Positions 1-8,342 of a stretch of 21,113 nt of DNA are shown one piece after another. This DNA is from JBBECJ01 sp963763325 (GTDB lineage: Bacteria; Chloroflexota; Chloroflexia; Thermomicrobiales; CFX8). Every line of letters begins with the position of its first letter. Within the stretch, counting starts at the first letter, position 1. The stretch is from positions 1-21,113 of the forward strand of contig CAVXOL010000006.1 in NCBI GenBank assembly GCA_963763325.1, in the 5' to 3' direction. The notes below the pieces were generated by a model. It saw only the letters and a program-made list of their open reading frames with translations. It made no database searches and had not been told where the DNA came from. The position numbers were made by a program, and so were the translations under genes.

Positions 1-1
1 G

Positions 2-103
2 GATATCGTCGCAGCGGATCGGCCGCAAGGACGCATTCAGAGCGCCATCTGGAATACCCTCGCCGCCAAAGCTGCAGGTGTCCCAGTCCCGCTCTGGTTG
101 TGA
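2..103 (+). CDS. C-terminal end of an unidentified protein (partial)
   Basis: An open frame enters from the left edge and stops at TGA 101-103, giving 33 residues that begin DIVAADRPQG and end AAGVPVPLWL. Third codon positions are mostly G or C, as in the real genes of this window, which is the main reason to call it coding. It converges on the endonuclease III gene, with 84 bases between the two stop codons. I do not recognise the family. Too little is present to assign a function, and it could still be a chance open frame at the edge. Confidence 0.35.
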   Translation, partial: DIVAADRPQGRIQSAIWNTLAAKAAGVPVPLWL

Positions 104-187
104 CGGCGCCAGAAGACCGGGGGTTGGTGCGCGAAACTCGATTCATTGGTACACCGCTGCCACCCTCGGGGAGGGGACACGTTACGG

Positions 188-866
188 CTACCGATGGCTG
201 GTCACACCGACCTGCTGGCACATGTCCAGTACGGGCATGTCGAGCAACATGGGAAGCTGCCGGTGCAGATATGTTTGCCGAAGGGGACGAGCAGGCGGTT
301 GATATCGATCCAGTGGGGAGCAGGCAGGATCGTTTCGAGGGCAAGCATCGTCTGCTCGGGCGTCGTCGTCTGAACATACCCCAGCGGTTGGTGACGCGGT
401 GGACATGAACATCGACCGAGATGTGTCCCTGCCCGCAAGCGATGCCGAGGACGAGGTGCGCGCACTTGGGTCCGACGCCTGGCAGCGATTGGAGCAGGTC
501 GTCGTCGCAGGGGAGTTGTCCGTCATGCTCGGCCTCGACGCGGCGAGCGATCTCGTGGATCTGACGCGCCTTGGCCTCATGGAACGAGGAGGAGTAGATG
601 AGGGCGTCGATTTCGGCGGGCGTCACCCAGCATCTGCGCCGGTGTCCTGGCGCGTTCGTAGAGACGCTGGGCGACTGGCAGCGTCGTCTCATCGCGGGTG
701 CGAATCGAGATGATGCAGGCGATGAGCCTCTCGAATGGGCTGTCGAATCCCAGTTCGGCCAGCTCGAACAGGGCCGCCTTCGGCCGGGGGCGGACGGCGG
801 CTTCAATCTCCCGCAGAGCGTCATCGACGTCGAATGGCTTTTGTCACCCCTGCTCGTACCGGCCAT
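188..866 (-). pseudogene. nth: Endonuclease III (DNA glycosylase/AP lyase), frameshifted
   Basis: Read across three frames this is a complete endonuclease III of about 226 residues, the usual length. It would remove oxidised pyrimidines in base excision repair. Visible in order are a start ATG at 866 preceded by GGAGG, the stretch FERLIACIISIRTRDETT, the helix-hairpin-helix LPGVGPKCAHLVLG, the catalytic aspartate in VDVHVHR, and a C-terminal iron-sulfur cluster with C-x6-C-x2-C-x5-C spacing once the last shift is repaired. Frame changes fall near 840-843 (AAAA run), 622-628, 379-382 (CCCC run) and 233-235 (GGG run). Three of the four are explained by one missing base in a homopolymer. All functional residues are intact, so this is either a very young pseudogene or, more likely, an intact gene with sequencing errors. 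Confidence 0.85.
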
Positions 867-935
867 CGCCACCTCCGGACACATCTGTCGCAGGTTACGG
901 ACCAGTGCGAGGCGGAACGCCCTGGACACGTCCCG

Positions 936-1410
936 TCACGTGCTCCCATTCCTGAGGATCGTAGTCCCACAACCTTCGACGCCCAGGCGTTCAAGCATAT
1001 GCCGCAGTTCACTCCGGTGCTGCGCGTTGTGATGGAGGACCTGAATGATCGTGGCTCCGATCGACTGGCGAACGGCGTAGTGGTCTTCAAAGGTGTCATC
1101 CAGACGCTGCTCATCAGTCACCTGGCGCGCGAACGCGGCGAAGGTCGCGTGGAACCTCTCGTGTCGCTCATGAAGTGCTGCGATCGAGCGGTCGTACTGC
1201 TGGGTGGTCCGGTCGTGCTCGACTGGCCGCCCGGTCATCCAACCCGTCCAGAGGTCGATGACATAGATCATGTGGTCGAGCGTTTCGCGCAGGCTGCTGT
1301 GGCCGACATCGAACTCCTGGTGGAGCCGCGGCGGTCAGTGGGCTGCACAGCGTCAGGAATTGAGACGTCGCCCAGTGATCGTGTCCCAACATCCGATCGA
1401 GCAGGTCCAT
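936..1410 (-). pseudogene. DinB-family protein, single frameshift
   Basis: The start ATG at 1410 follows AAGGAG at good spacing and gives MDLLDRMLGHDHWATSQFL, a typical DinB N-terminus. After a frame change near 1325-1345 the protein continues QEFDVGHSSLRETLDHMIYV, then NAQHRSELRHMLERLG, the conserved C-terminal helix with the metal-binding histidine. Total length is about 158 residues, normal for the family. DinB proteins are four-helix-bundle, metal-binding proteins; many are thiol-dependent transferases (YfiT/bacillithiol group) and others have no known reaction. It lies 69 bases upstream of endonuclease III on the same strand and may share a transcript. The lesion is either two missing bases or one extra base, and both metal-ligand regions survive it. 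Confidence 0.8.
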
Positions 1411-1554
1411 CAGCACTCCTTCTCGTTCAGTCACTGTCGCGAACCTTCTGACACACGTAGCAGCCAACCAACGGCAACCAGGCCTGTACGTATGCCGAAC
1501 ATTCGTTCTGGTAACAGCATAGCGGAGGCCGCCGGAATTGCCAAGATGGGAGAA
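1411..1554. other. Intergenic region upstream of dinB
   Basis: I see no credible gene. TGTACGTA occurs at 1485-1492; the same octamer occurs in two other intergenic regions of this window (around 12189 and 16147). The leader of the DinB gene lies here, but I cannot point to a convincing -35/-10 pair. Confidence 0.4.
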
Positions 1555-1562
1555 GGATGGAG
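1555..1562. repeat. Target-site repeat copy 1 (GGATGGAG)
   Basis: This is the first of three identical 8-mers, immediately left of the small element. The other copies are at 1800-1807, between the two elements, and 3064-3071, right of the IS. Confidence 0.75.
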
Positions 1563-1799
1563 GCAGGGCGATTGCATCTAATTTCCGAGGCCAGCCGGAC
1601 GTACCGATTCCGTGTCTGGACGCCAAAACGAAACGAGATCGATGTCCGCCATTCGTGAATAGGACGGAGTGATGCCCGACCGCCAGCCCGGGGAGCCGCT
1701 GCGCGCCTGTTGGCCCAAATGGGGCAAACGGCACGATTCCATGCGGTTTTCAGCCATTCGGTGGGGAGAGGTCACTAGGTTAGATGCAATCGCCCCTGA
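1563..1799. mobile_element. Non-autonomous (MITE-like) relative of the adjacent ISAs1-type element
   Basis: The left end gcagggcgattgcatct (1563-1579) is identical to the left end of the neighbouring IS. The right end agatgcaatcgcccctga (1782-1799) is its inverted counterpart with one extra C and a different last base. The 202-base interior shows no resemblance that I can see to the transposase. GGATGGAG flanks it on both sides (1555-1562 and 1800-1807). A 65-codon minus-strand open frame (1578-1775) fills the interior, but it has no ribosome binding site or recognisable domain. The element would need the transposase of a full-length copy to move. It could also be an internally deleted and diverged IS. 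Confidence 0.75.
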
Positions 1800-1807
1800 G
1801 GATGGAG
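1800..1807. repeat. Target-site repeat copy 2 (GGATGGAG), shared by both elements
   Basis: This 8-mer separates the right end of the small element from the left end of the IS and can serve as the duplication of either one. That arrangement implies that one element inserted into, or was derived beside, the other at the same target. Confidence 0.75.
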
Positions 1808-3063
1808 GCAGGGCGATTGCATCTTAATCAGCCGGTGAAAGGGAGAGCAGGTGGAGCAGATAGTCCTGGTTCCAGCCGGCCTTGAGCCGTTTGGTGTGGA
1901 CGCTGCCCTTCCGGCTGCGGTCCAGCCGAATGAGGTTGAGGGCGATGCGGCGAAGGACGCCCAGGTTCTCGGCCCCATCGCCGATCCGGACCCGGCTGTC
2001 GTCTTCCCGAAAGGCGACATCCAGCACCCAGTGCTCGCGGTTCTCGATCCCCCAGTGGCCGCGGACCGCCCGCGCGAATGTCGCCACGGTCCCGTCCAGA
2101 CTGCTCAGGTAGTAGCTCGTCTCCCGCGTCGTCCCGGTCGCGGTCACCCGCTCGCGCTCGACCATACCGACACAGCCCAGCTCCGGCCAGTGCTCGATGT
2201 CCCGCCCGAGATAGGCGAGCAGCGGTGGATCGGTGCTCGTCCAATAGCGGCGGGTCTCCAGCCGACCATGCCCGGCATCCTCGGTGACCAGGTGCTCATG
2301 TGCCACGCCCTGCCAATCGTCCCGCACCGCTTCGGCAAAGAAGGTCGCGACCGCGTCAAGGGTCTGCGGCTGATTCGTCTTGAGCGCGAGCACGTAGTCG
2401 GCTCCCCGGGCTCGGATCGCCGCCGCCGTCGACGTCTGACAGTGCAGCGCGTCGACGGTCACAATGGCGCCGTCGAGGCCAGCAGGTCGAGCAGGCCGGG
2501 AACAGCGGTGATCTCGTTCGAGTCGGCGTCCACCGCCTGCTGACCGAGCACGAGCCGTCGGTCCGCGGCCCAGGCACTCACCAGATCGATAGCGGCGCGG
2601 CCGGCCCCGCGGTCATGCGAGCGCCGCAGCACCTTCCCATCGATGGCGACCACCTCGCCGGGCGGCGGTGGGAGAACGGTCTGGACCCAGGAGTGAAAGC
2701 AGCGCTCGAACGCGGCGGGATCGAGGCGGGCGAACACCCGTCCAAAGGTGTCGTGCGAGGGATGCCACCCGGCAACTCGAGGAAGGTTGTCAGCCAGTCG
2801 TGCTTCGCGTGCCCCCACTGTTCGACATCGACCCAGGTGTCGGCCCCGCTCAGCACCGCGCAGACGGCAATCGTGATGATGTCCAGCAACGCGTGACGCT
2901 TGGTGCGCTCCACGCGGGGATCCGGGAGATCGGCGAACATCTGGTGGATGACGAGGATCGGTCGGTCGGCCATGCGACACCTCCAGGATGCATGCGACGA
3001 TGCGTCCTGGCAGTATCTTCGATGACGGGCTGACTCGACCGGATTTAGATGCAATCGCCCTGC
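1808..3063 (-). mobile_element. Insertion sequence, ISAs1 family-like, 1256 bp
   Basis: The element is bounded by perfect 17-bp terminal inverted repeats, gcagggcgattgcatct at 1808-1824 and its complement at 3047-3063. It is flanked by 8-bp direct repeats GGATGGAG at 1800-1807 and 3064-3071. Size, repeat lengths and transposase type fit the ISAs1 family, whose members are about 1.2-1.35 kb and make 8-10 bp duplications. It carries one transposase gene on the minus strand. The transposase stop codon TAA (1826-1824) runs into the inner edge of the left inverted repeat. Confidence 0.9.
1824..2973 (-). pseudogene. ISAs1-like DDE transposase, two frameshifts
   Basis: The start ATG at 2973 follows GGAGGTG and gives MADRPILVIHQMFADLPDPR, the typical ISAs1/H-repeat N-terminus. 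The protein runs in one frame to about 2760, in a second to about 2475 and in a third to the stop at 1824, roughly 383 residues in all, the normal length. The catalytic triad is present: Asp in AIDGKVLRRS, Asp in VTVDALHCQ, and Glu in HWGIENREHW. The first shift is restored by one base in the GGG run at 2759-2761 and the second by one base near 2471-2480. As read, the gene would not give an active transposase. If the shifts are sequencing errors, this is an intact copy. Confidence 0.9.
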
Positions 3064-3071
3064 GGATGGAG
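3064..3071. repeat. Target-site repeat copy 3 (GGATGGAG)
   Basis: This is the direct repeat immediately right of the IS, identical to copies 1 and 2. Confidence 0.75.
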
Positions 3072-3313
3072 GAGCAAGGACTCAGTCCATTGACAGGGTA
3101 AGCCGTGCTGTCAGTGTCCTATCTCACCCGTCACTGATCCCTCGTCCCCAACGCCTGCGACCTGTCCTTTCGGACTGGGAGAATTGGCCCGACAACGGGA
3201 ATACTCAGGTGATGGGGGGACAAATGGGCCTCTTAACGCAGAGTCTGAACCAGCGACAATAGTGTCGTAGGAGGGTATGCACGTATCGGTTAACTGGATA
3301 CAGGTGGGAACGG
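3072..3313. other. Intergenic region between the IS and the next gene
   Basis: No gene is supported on either strand. A TTGACA hexamer occurs at about 3089, but I find no -10 box at 16-18 bases from it. AGGAGGG followed closely by ATG 3277 looks like a ribosome binding site, but that ATG opens a frame with poor third-position bias, and the spacing is only about two bases. Confidence 0.4.
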
Positions 3314-3639
3314 GTGAAGCGACTCACCGGACTCGAAACGATCCTGCATCAGGCCAGGCGGGGACTCGATCCACCAGCGGTCGATTGCTCGAACGTCCGC
3401 CCGGATTTGACCCTCGGCTGCTGCCCGACCCGACGTCGCCGATTGCGCCGTGGGTGGAACAGCTGATCGTCACGACCGTCAACGAGGCGATCGCGTTGAA
3501 CCTGCCGCTGCTGGACGCGTTGGAACAGCTGACCAACTCACTTGAGCGGTCCGGAATTCTCCTCACCGTCGATGACCTTCAATGGCTGCTTGGCTTCAAT
3601 CCGGCCCAGTTCAACACATCGTCAGCACTCGCATCATAA
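3314..3639 (+). pseudogene. Small protein of unknown function, probable single frameshift
   Basis: A frame starting at GTG 3314, preceded by AGGTGGG, gives VKRLTGLETILHQARRGLDP and has strong G/C third positions up to about 3415. The coding bias then moves to another frame, LLPDPTSPIAPWVEQ through DDLQWLLGFNPAQF, which ends at TAA 3637-3639. One missing base in the CCCTCGG stretch near 3413-3420 would join the halves into a soluble protein of about 108 residues. An alternative is an uninterrupted 120-codon frame from ATG 3277, but its first 45 codons have atypical base use. I do not recognise the family. It is the only plus-strand gene between the left edge and 16 kb apart from the edge fragment. 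Confidence 0.55.
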
Positions 3640-3657
3640 CCTGTCCGCGTTGAACCG

Positions 3658-4355
3658 TTACCGCCGCACGCAGGTGTAGGCGGCGTAGGTTCTCGATGGG
3701 CGATAGGTTGCCTGGCGGATTCGAAGCCTGACCGTTCGAGCAGCGCTTCGTGGAGCCAGCTGAAGGTGCTGTACTCTTCGCGGACATGCGTTTCCAGCTC
3801 GACGCGCGTCCAGCCGTCTACCGGTCGATCGCGGGCACCCGCCAGCCAGGCGTCGATCGTTGGCGCGATCTCGTCCGGTTCGACGTTGTAGACGAGGTCG
3901 TGCAGCAGCAGGACACCGCCCGGCTTGAGCGTCTCGGCGATCCGCTTCAGAGCGACCGCCTTCCAGAAGTCCGGCAGGTGATGGAGCGCATTGCGCAGTA
4001 AACGATGTAGCTAGATCGCCCCGATGCTCGTAGCTCAGGAGCCGCCCTGAACGACCTCCAGGTTGCTGACGGACTGCTGGTCGGCCTGGGCGCGCATGTA
4101 GCCGAGCATCGCCGGCAGACATCGACGGCGATCACTCGGCGGCAATGGGGCGCGACTGCCAGCGCGAACGAACCGGTCCCTGCGCCAAGATCGACGACGA
4201 CACTGTCCGTATTCAGCCCCATCGACCGCAGGATCAGCAGGTCGTCGGAGTGGTCGTGGGCCGATTTGCGGTTGTAGGTTGCGACGTAGTCGGGGTCGAG
4301 GTGCTCCTCGCCGGCAGACATCGAGTTCATCCGGAAACCAGCCGGGTCGTTGCAT
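3658..4355 (-). pseudogene. Class I SAM-dependent methyltransferase, multiply frameshifted
   Basis: The likely start is ATG 4355 (MQRPGWFPDELDV), preceded by AGGTG. The protein then reads GEEHLDPDYVATYNRK and the SAM-binding motif I VVVDLGAGTGSFALAVAP. It continues with NALHHLPDFWKAVALKRIAETLKPGG and LLLHDLVYN, and ends YAAYTCVRR, about 232 residues in all. The parts lie in all three frames, with changes near 4310, 4118, 4043, 4020, 4003 and 3700. The fold and the AdoMet-binding glycines are clear; the substrate is unknown. Such proteins are commonly annotated as ubiquinone/menaquinone-type or generic methyltransferases. The density of shifts in an otherwise well conserved sequence is the strongest local sign of poor base accuracy rather than slow decay. 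Confidence 0.8.
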
Positions 4356-4448
4356 GGTCGCACCTGTTGCTTTCAGATGGCGAACCGCCCCGTACAGATC
4401 GGCTGTCGGGACGGTTCGGCTACGGTCTATTCAACGGGAGATGGAGAA

Positions 4449-4723
4449 TTACTCGACCTGGGAGATCGTGAACCCCTCCATCTCCGGGGTGTCAGTGTAG
4501 TCGACAACCAGCTTGTCGAACGCTTCCGCGAAGCCCGCCGGAACGACGAGGAGCGGCTTACCATCGCGCTCGATCACCTGGTCATCCGGCTCCGGCGCGG
4601 CGGCCACGAAGCCAGCTCGCCGGCTGAGCGTGGGACCAGCGCGATCCCCTGACCTTCCGGTAGTGAGTTCTCGTTGCGGACCATCTCGAGTCGATCCAGA
4701 GCCTTATCGGTGACTTGTACCAT
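4449..4723 (-). pseudogene. HesB/IscA-like small protein, single frameshift
   Basis: The start ATG at 4723 gives MVQVTDKALDRLEMVRNENS, then PEGQGIALVP. After one missing base near 4608-4611 (TTC where TTTC is expected) it continues FVAAAPEPDDQVIERDGKP and ends TPEMEGFTISQVE, about 91 residues. The pattern resembles the HesB/IscA (iron-sulfur biogenesis) beta-sandwich fold. No cysteine is present in either part, so the metal ligands of true A-type carriers are missing and a role in cluster delivery is doubtful. It is upstream of the methyltransferase on the same strand, 93 bases apart. Family assignment is from sequence pattern only. Confidence 0.6.
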
Positions 4724-4878
4724 GGGGCGTGTCCTTCCTTGCGGTACGCGTGTCGCACATTGCGTCGTTGTGGCTGCGCCAATTGACGAGCCACCCTTTC
4801 CACCCTATCACGGGTGCCAAATACGCTTCTGAATGGCAAAAAGACAGGCTGGTCCCGGACATGGCTGGTCGCCGCGCC

Positions 4879-6165
4879 TCACTGAGATTCGACTTGGTTC
4901 GCAGGTTCTTCACCCAACACGGCCGGCTGGCGGATGTGTTCATGGTGAGGCAGGAAGGCGAAGACGAGCAGGCCACCGGCGATCCTTATGAGGGCCGCGA
5001 TACTGAGGATCGGAACGATTCCGACGATGTCACCGAAGACCCCGCCGGCCGCGAAGCCAATCAGCATCGCGATGCTCGTGATCCAGCCGAACGCGCCAAA
5101 GACACGGCCCCGGTACGCGTCGGACGTCTCCTCCTGGATGATCGACTGCGTCGCGGCGCCACCTGCGACCGCTGGTGGACCGGCCAGGACCATGCAGCCC
5201 ATCGCGATCCCGATCGCTGCCGTGCCGGTTCCGGCAATTCTGTGGGCGTTGGCCGTGCCGAGGTCGGCCAGGCCGATCCCGATCGCGCCGCCGCCCAGCA
5301 GCCAGCGCTTCGTCATCCGGTGGCCGATCTGGACGACGATGACGCCGGCGATCAGACCTCCGATTGCCTGAGCGGACGCGACCCAGCCGACCTGGGCCGG
5401 TGTCCCGCCCAGCACATCGAGGACAAGCGGCGAGAGGCCCAGCGTCAGGAAGACGCCTTCCGCGAGACCGGCGAGCACATAGACAGGCAAACAGCACCGT
5501 AGCGGCAGGTTCTGACCGACGACTCCGAGACCTGCTCTCCAGTCGGCTGCTACCCGTGCCCAGGCAGCGCCGCCAGAGATCTCCGAAGGCTCGCGCTCGG
5601 GACGGGCGTCAGCGGCAATCAGGCCGATCAGGATGGCCGAGATGACGTAGCTGGCTGAATCGACGAGCGCGACGCCGCCGATCCCGACCTGCGAATAGAG
5701 CAGGGCGCCGGCAGCCGGGCCGATCAGCATACCGAGGCTGTTGTTGAGCGAATTGAGGGCGTTGGCGGCGACAAGGTGTTCCTTGCCAACCAGCTTCGGT
5801 AGGAGAGCTCCTTCGGCCGGTGCGAAGAAGAGCCCGATCGCCCCGTGCAGCACCATCACGCTATAGACAACCGCAAGTCTGTCCGGCGCGACGAGGATCG
5901 GCAGCAGAATCGCGGCCCGTGCCAGATCGGTGACGACCATCGTCCGCTTGCGGTCCCAGCGGTCAACGAAGACGCCGGCAACCGAGGCGAAGAGCACCCT
6001 CGGCACGAAGCGAGCAGCCAGCGCGACGGCGGTCGCCAACGTCGAATCGGTCATCTGGTAGACATGCAGCGGCAGTGCGATCAACAATGCCGCATCACCG
6101 GCGAACGAGATCAGCCCGGCCAGCCAGAGCAGGCCAAAATCGCGAATACGCAGCAGCGCGAACAT
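4879..6165 (-). CDS. MFS transporter (EntS/MFS_3-like exporter)
   Basis: An intact 428-residue membrane protein, the normal size for a 12-helix major facilitator. The start ATG 6165 follows GGAGGACC. The N-terminus, RIRDFGLLWLAGLISFAGDA, and the loop between helices 2 and 3, GVFVDRWDRKRTMV, are typical of the EntS/macrolide-efflux-like MFS_3 group. Further landmarks are FFAPAEGALLPKLVGKEHLVAANALNS in the first half and EETSDAYRGRVFGAFGW in the second. It probably exports a small molecule by proton antiport at the cytoplasmic membrane; the substrate cannot be read from sequence. It lies 86 bases downstream of the helix-hairpin-helix gene on the same strand and is the first undamaged long gene after the frameshift-rich left end. 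Confidence 0.9.
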   Translation of the reverse strand: MFALLRIRDFGLLWLAGLISFAGDAALLIALPLHVYQMTDSTLATAVALAARFVPRVLFASVAGVFVDRWDRKRTMVVTDLARAAILLPILVAPDRLAVVYSVMVLHGAIGLFFAPAEGALLPKLVGKEHLVAANALNSLNNSLGMLIGPAAGALLYSQVGIGGVALVDSASYVISAILIGLIAADARPEREPSEISGGAAWARVAADWRAGLGVVGQNLPLRCCLPVYVLAGLAEGVFLTLGLSPLVLDVLGGTPAQVGWVASAQAIGGLIAGVIVVQIGHRMTKRWLLGGGAIGIGLADLGTANAHRIAGTGTAAIGIAMGCMVLAGPPAVAGGAATQSIIQEETSDAYRGRVFGAFGWITSIAMLIGFAAGGVFGDIVGIVPILSIAALIRIAGGLLVFAFLPHHEHIRQPAVLGEEPANQVESQ

Positions 6166-6251
6166 GGTCCTCCGGCAGGCGATGATGGAACCGGTTCGTC
6201 AGGCAAGGTCGCGGAGTATGCCAGATGGACCCTTGTGGCGCTAATTCGGTC

Positions 6252-6467
6252 TCAGACCTCGCCAGCGAAGGACTTTCCCTGTTCGGCGAGCGCTTCGCGG
6301 AGAATGCGGATACCCTTCGGCCCCATGCCGTGCAGGTTCAGAATGTCTTTCGCCCGGTGGTTGGTGAGTTGGTCGAGTCGCGTGATGCCGATCGTCGCGA
6401 GCGCCTGGCGTGCTGGGTTGGAGAGCCCTGCCGGCAGATCGGTGTCGGACAGTGGCGGATTCGTCAT
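6252..6467 (-). CDS. Small helix-hairpin-helix protein (RNA polymerase alpha-CTD-like)
   Basis: This 71-residue protein (ATG 6467) has one recognisable unit, roughly residues 17-60: NPARQALATIGITRLDQL followed by KDILNLHGMGPKGIRILREAL. That is the helix-hairpin-helix pair seen in the RNA polymerase alpha C-terminal domain and in small stand-alone DNA-binding proteins. The G-M-G-P-K turn is the DNA-backbone-binding hairpin. No ribosome binding site stands out; an in-frame ATG at 6485 and a TTG at 6500 are alternatives. It starts 29 bases after the serine hydrolase stop and is probably co-transcribed with it. Its target is unknown. Confidence 0.7.
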   Translation of the reverse strand: MTNPPLSDTDLPAGLSNPARQALATIGITRLDQLTNHRAKDILNLHGMGPKGIRILREALAEQGKSFAGEV

Positions 6468-6496
6468 CGTTCGTTTTCCATCCATTGATGGTCGGA

Positions 6497-7693
6497 TCAA
6501 TCGTCAATTGACTGGTAGGTGGAGGTCGCAAAGTCGTCGAAGAGCTGGAAGTAGCCGACGCGCTGGCACATCATGATGCCGATCAGATGCTCGGTGGGAT
6601 CGGAGAACCAGGTTGTGCCGAGGCCGCCGTCCCAGCCGTAGCGGCCCGGAGACGCGGCGACGCCATCGCGCTGGAGCGTGATCGAGACGCCAAAGCCCCA
6701 GCCGCGATTCTCGCCCAGCAGTGGGCCGCCGGTTGCGATCTGGTCGGGCGTGAGTTGGTTGGTCGTCATCGCCTTGACCGACGGACGCGACAGAATTCGC
6801 TGGTCACCGTGCTTGCCGTTGTTCAGTAGCATCTGACCGAACGCGAAGTAGTCATCGACGGTTGAGACCAGCCCGGCTCCGGCGTCCGCGAATGCTGGTG
6901 GGCGGCTGTAGGCGCTACCTTTGGCTGGATCGAACAGATTGAGCGAGCCGTTGTCGCTCACGCCCCAGTAGCAGTCAGGCAGGCGGTCGAGCTTGTCAGA
7001 TGGGACGCTGAAGCCAGTGTCGTGCATCTCGAGCGGCTCGAAAATCCGTTCGCGGAAGAAGGACTCCAATGGTTGGCCGGTGACGCGTGTGATCAGGACG
7101 CCCAGTACGTAGGCGCCGGTGTTGTACAGCCAGCGTTCGCCCGGCTGGTGCAGGAGCGGTAGCGTCGCCAGCCGCCGCATCCACTCGTCATAGCCATGCG
7201 GCGAGTCGGGATCCGGTGGCCCAAATCCGCCGATTCCCAACTCGTTGACCGCCCGCAGGATAGGATACTCGTCCGGCGACTCCAGGAGCATGCCGTAGCC
7301 CAGACGGAAGGTGAGCAGATCGCGGAGCGTGATTGGACGATTGGCGGGAACAGTGTCATCAATTGGCCCGTCGAGCCTGGCCAGGACGCGCCGGTTGGCC
7401 AATTCCGGGAGCATCTCGTCGACTGGATCGTCGAGCCGCAGCCGGCACTCCTCGACCAGGATCATCGCCGCGACAGCTGTGATCGGCTTCGTCATCGACG
7501 AGATGCGAAAGATCGTGTCTCGCTGGATCGGGACGCTGCCGCGATCCGACATCGTGCCGGTGACATCGACGTGCGTCTCGCCGCGCCGGCTGACGAGCGT
7601 GACGAGGCCTGGCACCTCGCCCCGGTCGACGTAGCCGGCCATCGTTGCATGCATACGGGCGAGCCGCGTCCGTGAGAACCCGGTGGCGGTCAT
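6497..7693 (-). CDS. Serine hydrolase of the class C beta-lactamase/esterase fold
   Basis: A 398-residue protein starting at ATG 7693, with GGAGG ten bases upstream. The catalytic S-x-x-K motif is SMTK at residues 66-69 (Ser66, Lys69), the second-motif tyrosine is in WLYNTGAYVLG (Tyr190), and GWDGGLGT near residue 355 occupies the third, oxyanion-side motif. This set matches EstB-like esterases and other beta-lactamase-related hydrolases more than true AmpC enzymes, so ester or amide hydrolysis is likely but antibiotic resistance is not implied. There is no signal peptide, so it should be cytoplasmic. It is 43 bases downstream of a RibD-type reductase in what looks like one leftward operon. 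Confidence 0.88.
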   Translation of the reverse strand: MTATGFSRTRLARMHATMAGYVDRGEVPGLVTLVSRRGETHVDVTGTMSDRGSVPIQRDTIFRISSMTKPITAVAAMILVEECRLRLDDPVDEMLPELANRRVLARLDGPIDDTVPANRPITLRDLLTFRLGYGMLLESPDEYPILRAVNELGIGGFGPPDPDSPHGYDEWMRRLATLPLLHQPGERWLYNTGAYVLGVLITRVTGQPLESFFRERIFEPLEMHDTGFSVPSDKLDRLPDCYWGVSDNGSLNLFDPAKGSAYSRPPAFADAGAGLVSTVDDYFAFGQMLLNNGKHGDQRILSRPSVKAMTTNQLTPDQIATGGPLLGENRGWGFGVSITLQRDGVAASPGRYGWDGGLGTTWFSDPTEHLIGIMMCQRVGYFQLFDDFATSTYQSIDD

Positions 7694-7736
7694 TTCCTGT
7701 GCCTCCGTGGCGATCTTCGCGAGGTTGCCAAGATCG

Positions 7737-8315
7737 TTATCCTGTCTCGTCAGTACGTTGGTAGTGGAGGAAGACGACGCCCGAATCGAATGTGCGCGAT
7801 TTGACGAGGCGCAGGTGCAGGTCGCGCGTCGCGTCCGGTGATGGAAACAACGGGATGCCGTCGCCGAGGATGACAGGCTGGAGATAGATCTGGAAGGCGT
7901 CGATCAGGCCGAGTTGCAGGAACGTCGCGGCGATGTTGGCGCCGCCGACGGACATGTCTTTGTTGGACGCTACCTTCAACGCGTTGACCTCGCCGAAGAT
8001 GTCATCACGGACCAGCCGGGCGTTCCAATCGACTCGTTCGAGCGTCGTCGAGAAGACAACCTTCGGCATCTGTTGCCACAGGAGGGCAAACTCGACCTCG
8101 ACGGCGTGCGCATCCGGGTTCTGGTCGGCTGTCGGCCAGTGGGCGGCCATCGTCTCGTACATCCGCCGGCCATACAGGTGGGCGCCGACGTTGCGCTCCT
8201 GCTCGTTCGCGAACGCGTGTAGCTCGTCATCGATGATGACCCAATCGAGATCGCCGTTCGGCCGTGCAATGAAGCCGTCGAGCGAGGCCATCATCGAATA
8301 GATCACGTTACCCAT
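7737..8315 (-). CDS. Dihydrofolate reductase-like (RibD C-terminal domain) protein
   Basis: A 192-residue stand-alone RibD-C/dihydrofolate reductase-fold protein. ATG 8315 is five bases after AGGAG; the TTG just before it is less likely. Family landmarks are the N-terminal strand VIYSMMASLDGFIARPNGDLDW, YGRRMYETM, PKVVFSTTLE, the nucleotide-binding glycines in SVGGANIA, and LQPVILGDGIPLF. Proteins of this family (YwjB/YyaP group) are thought to reduce small heterocycles with NAD(P)H, but most have no known substrate. The gene sits 27 bases after a DGPF/YCII gene. A related reductase lies at 12342-12893. Confidence 0.88.
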   Translation of the reverse strand: MGNVIYSMMASLDGFIARPNGDLDWVIIDDELHAFANEQERNVGAHLYGRRMYETMAAHWPTADQNPDAHAVEVEFALLWQQMPKVVFSTTLERVDWNARLVRDDIFGEVNALKVASNKDMSVGGANIAATFLQLGLIDAFQIYLQPVILGDGIPLFPSPDATRDLHLRLVKSRTFDSGVVFLHYQRTDETG

Positions 8316-8342
8316 CAATGCTCCTGACTGTCTGCGGCTTCG

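Noticed and set aside
1578..1775. 65-codon minus-strand frame filling the small mobile element
   Set aside because: It has no ribosome binding site and no recognisable motif, and it ends by chance at the inverted repeat; better seen as non-coding interior.
1851..2543. 230-codon plus-strand frame over the transposase
   Set aside because: It is antisense to the transposase, which has all catalytic motifs; the open frame is a product of high GC.
3277..3313. ATG 3277 with AGGAGGG as start of the unknown plus-strand gene
   Set aside because: The spacing is too short and the first codons have poor coding bias; GTG 3314 in the adjacent frame fits better with one repaired base.
4729..5502. 257-codon plus-strand frame over the MFS gene
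   Set aside because: It is antisense shadow of a clear 428-residue transporter.
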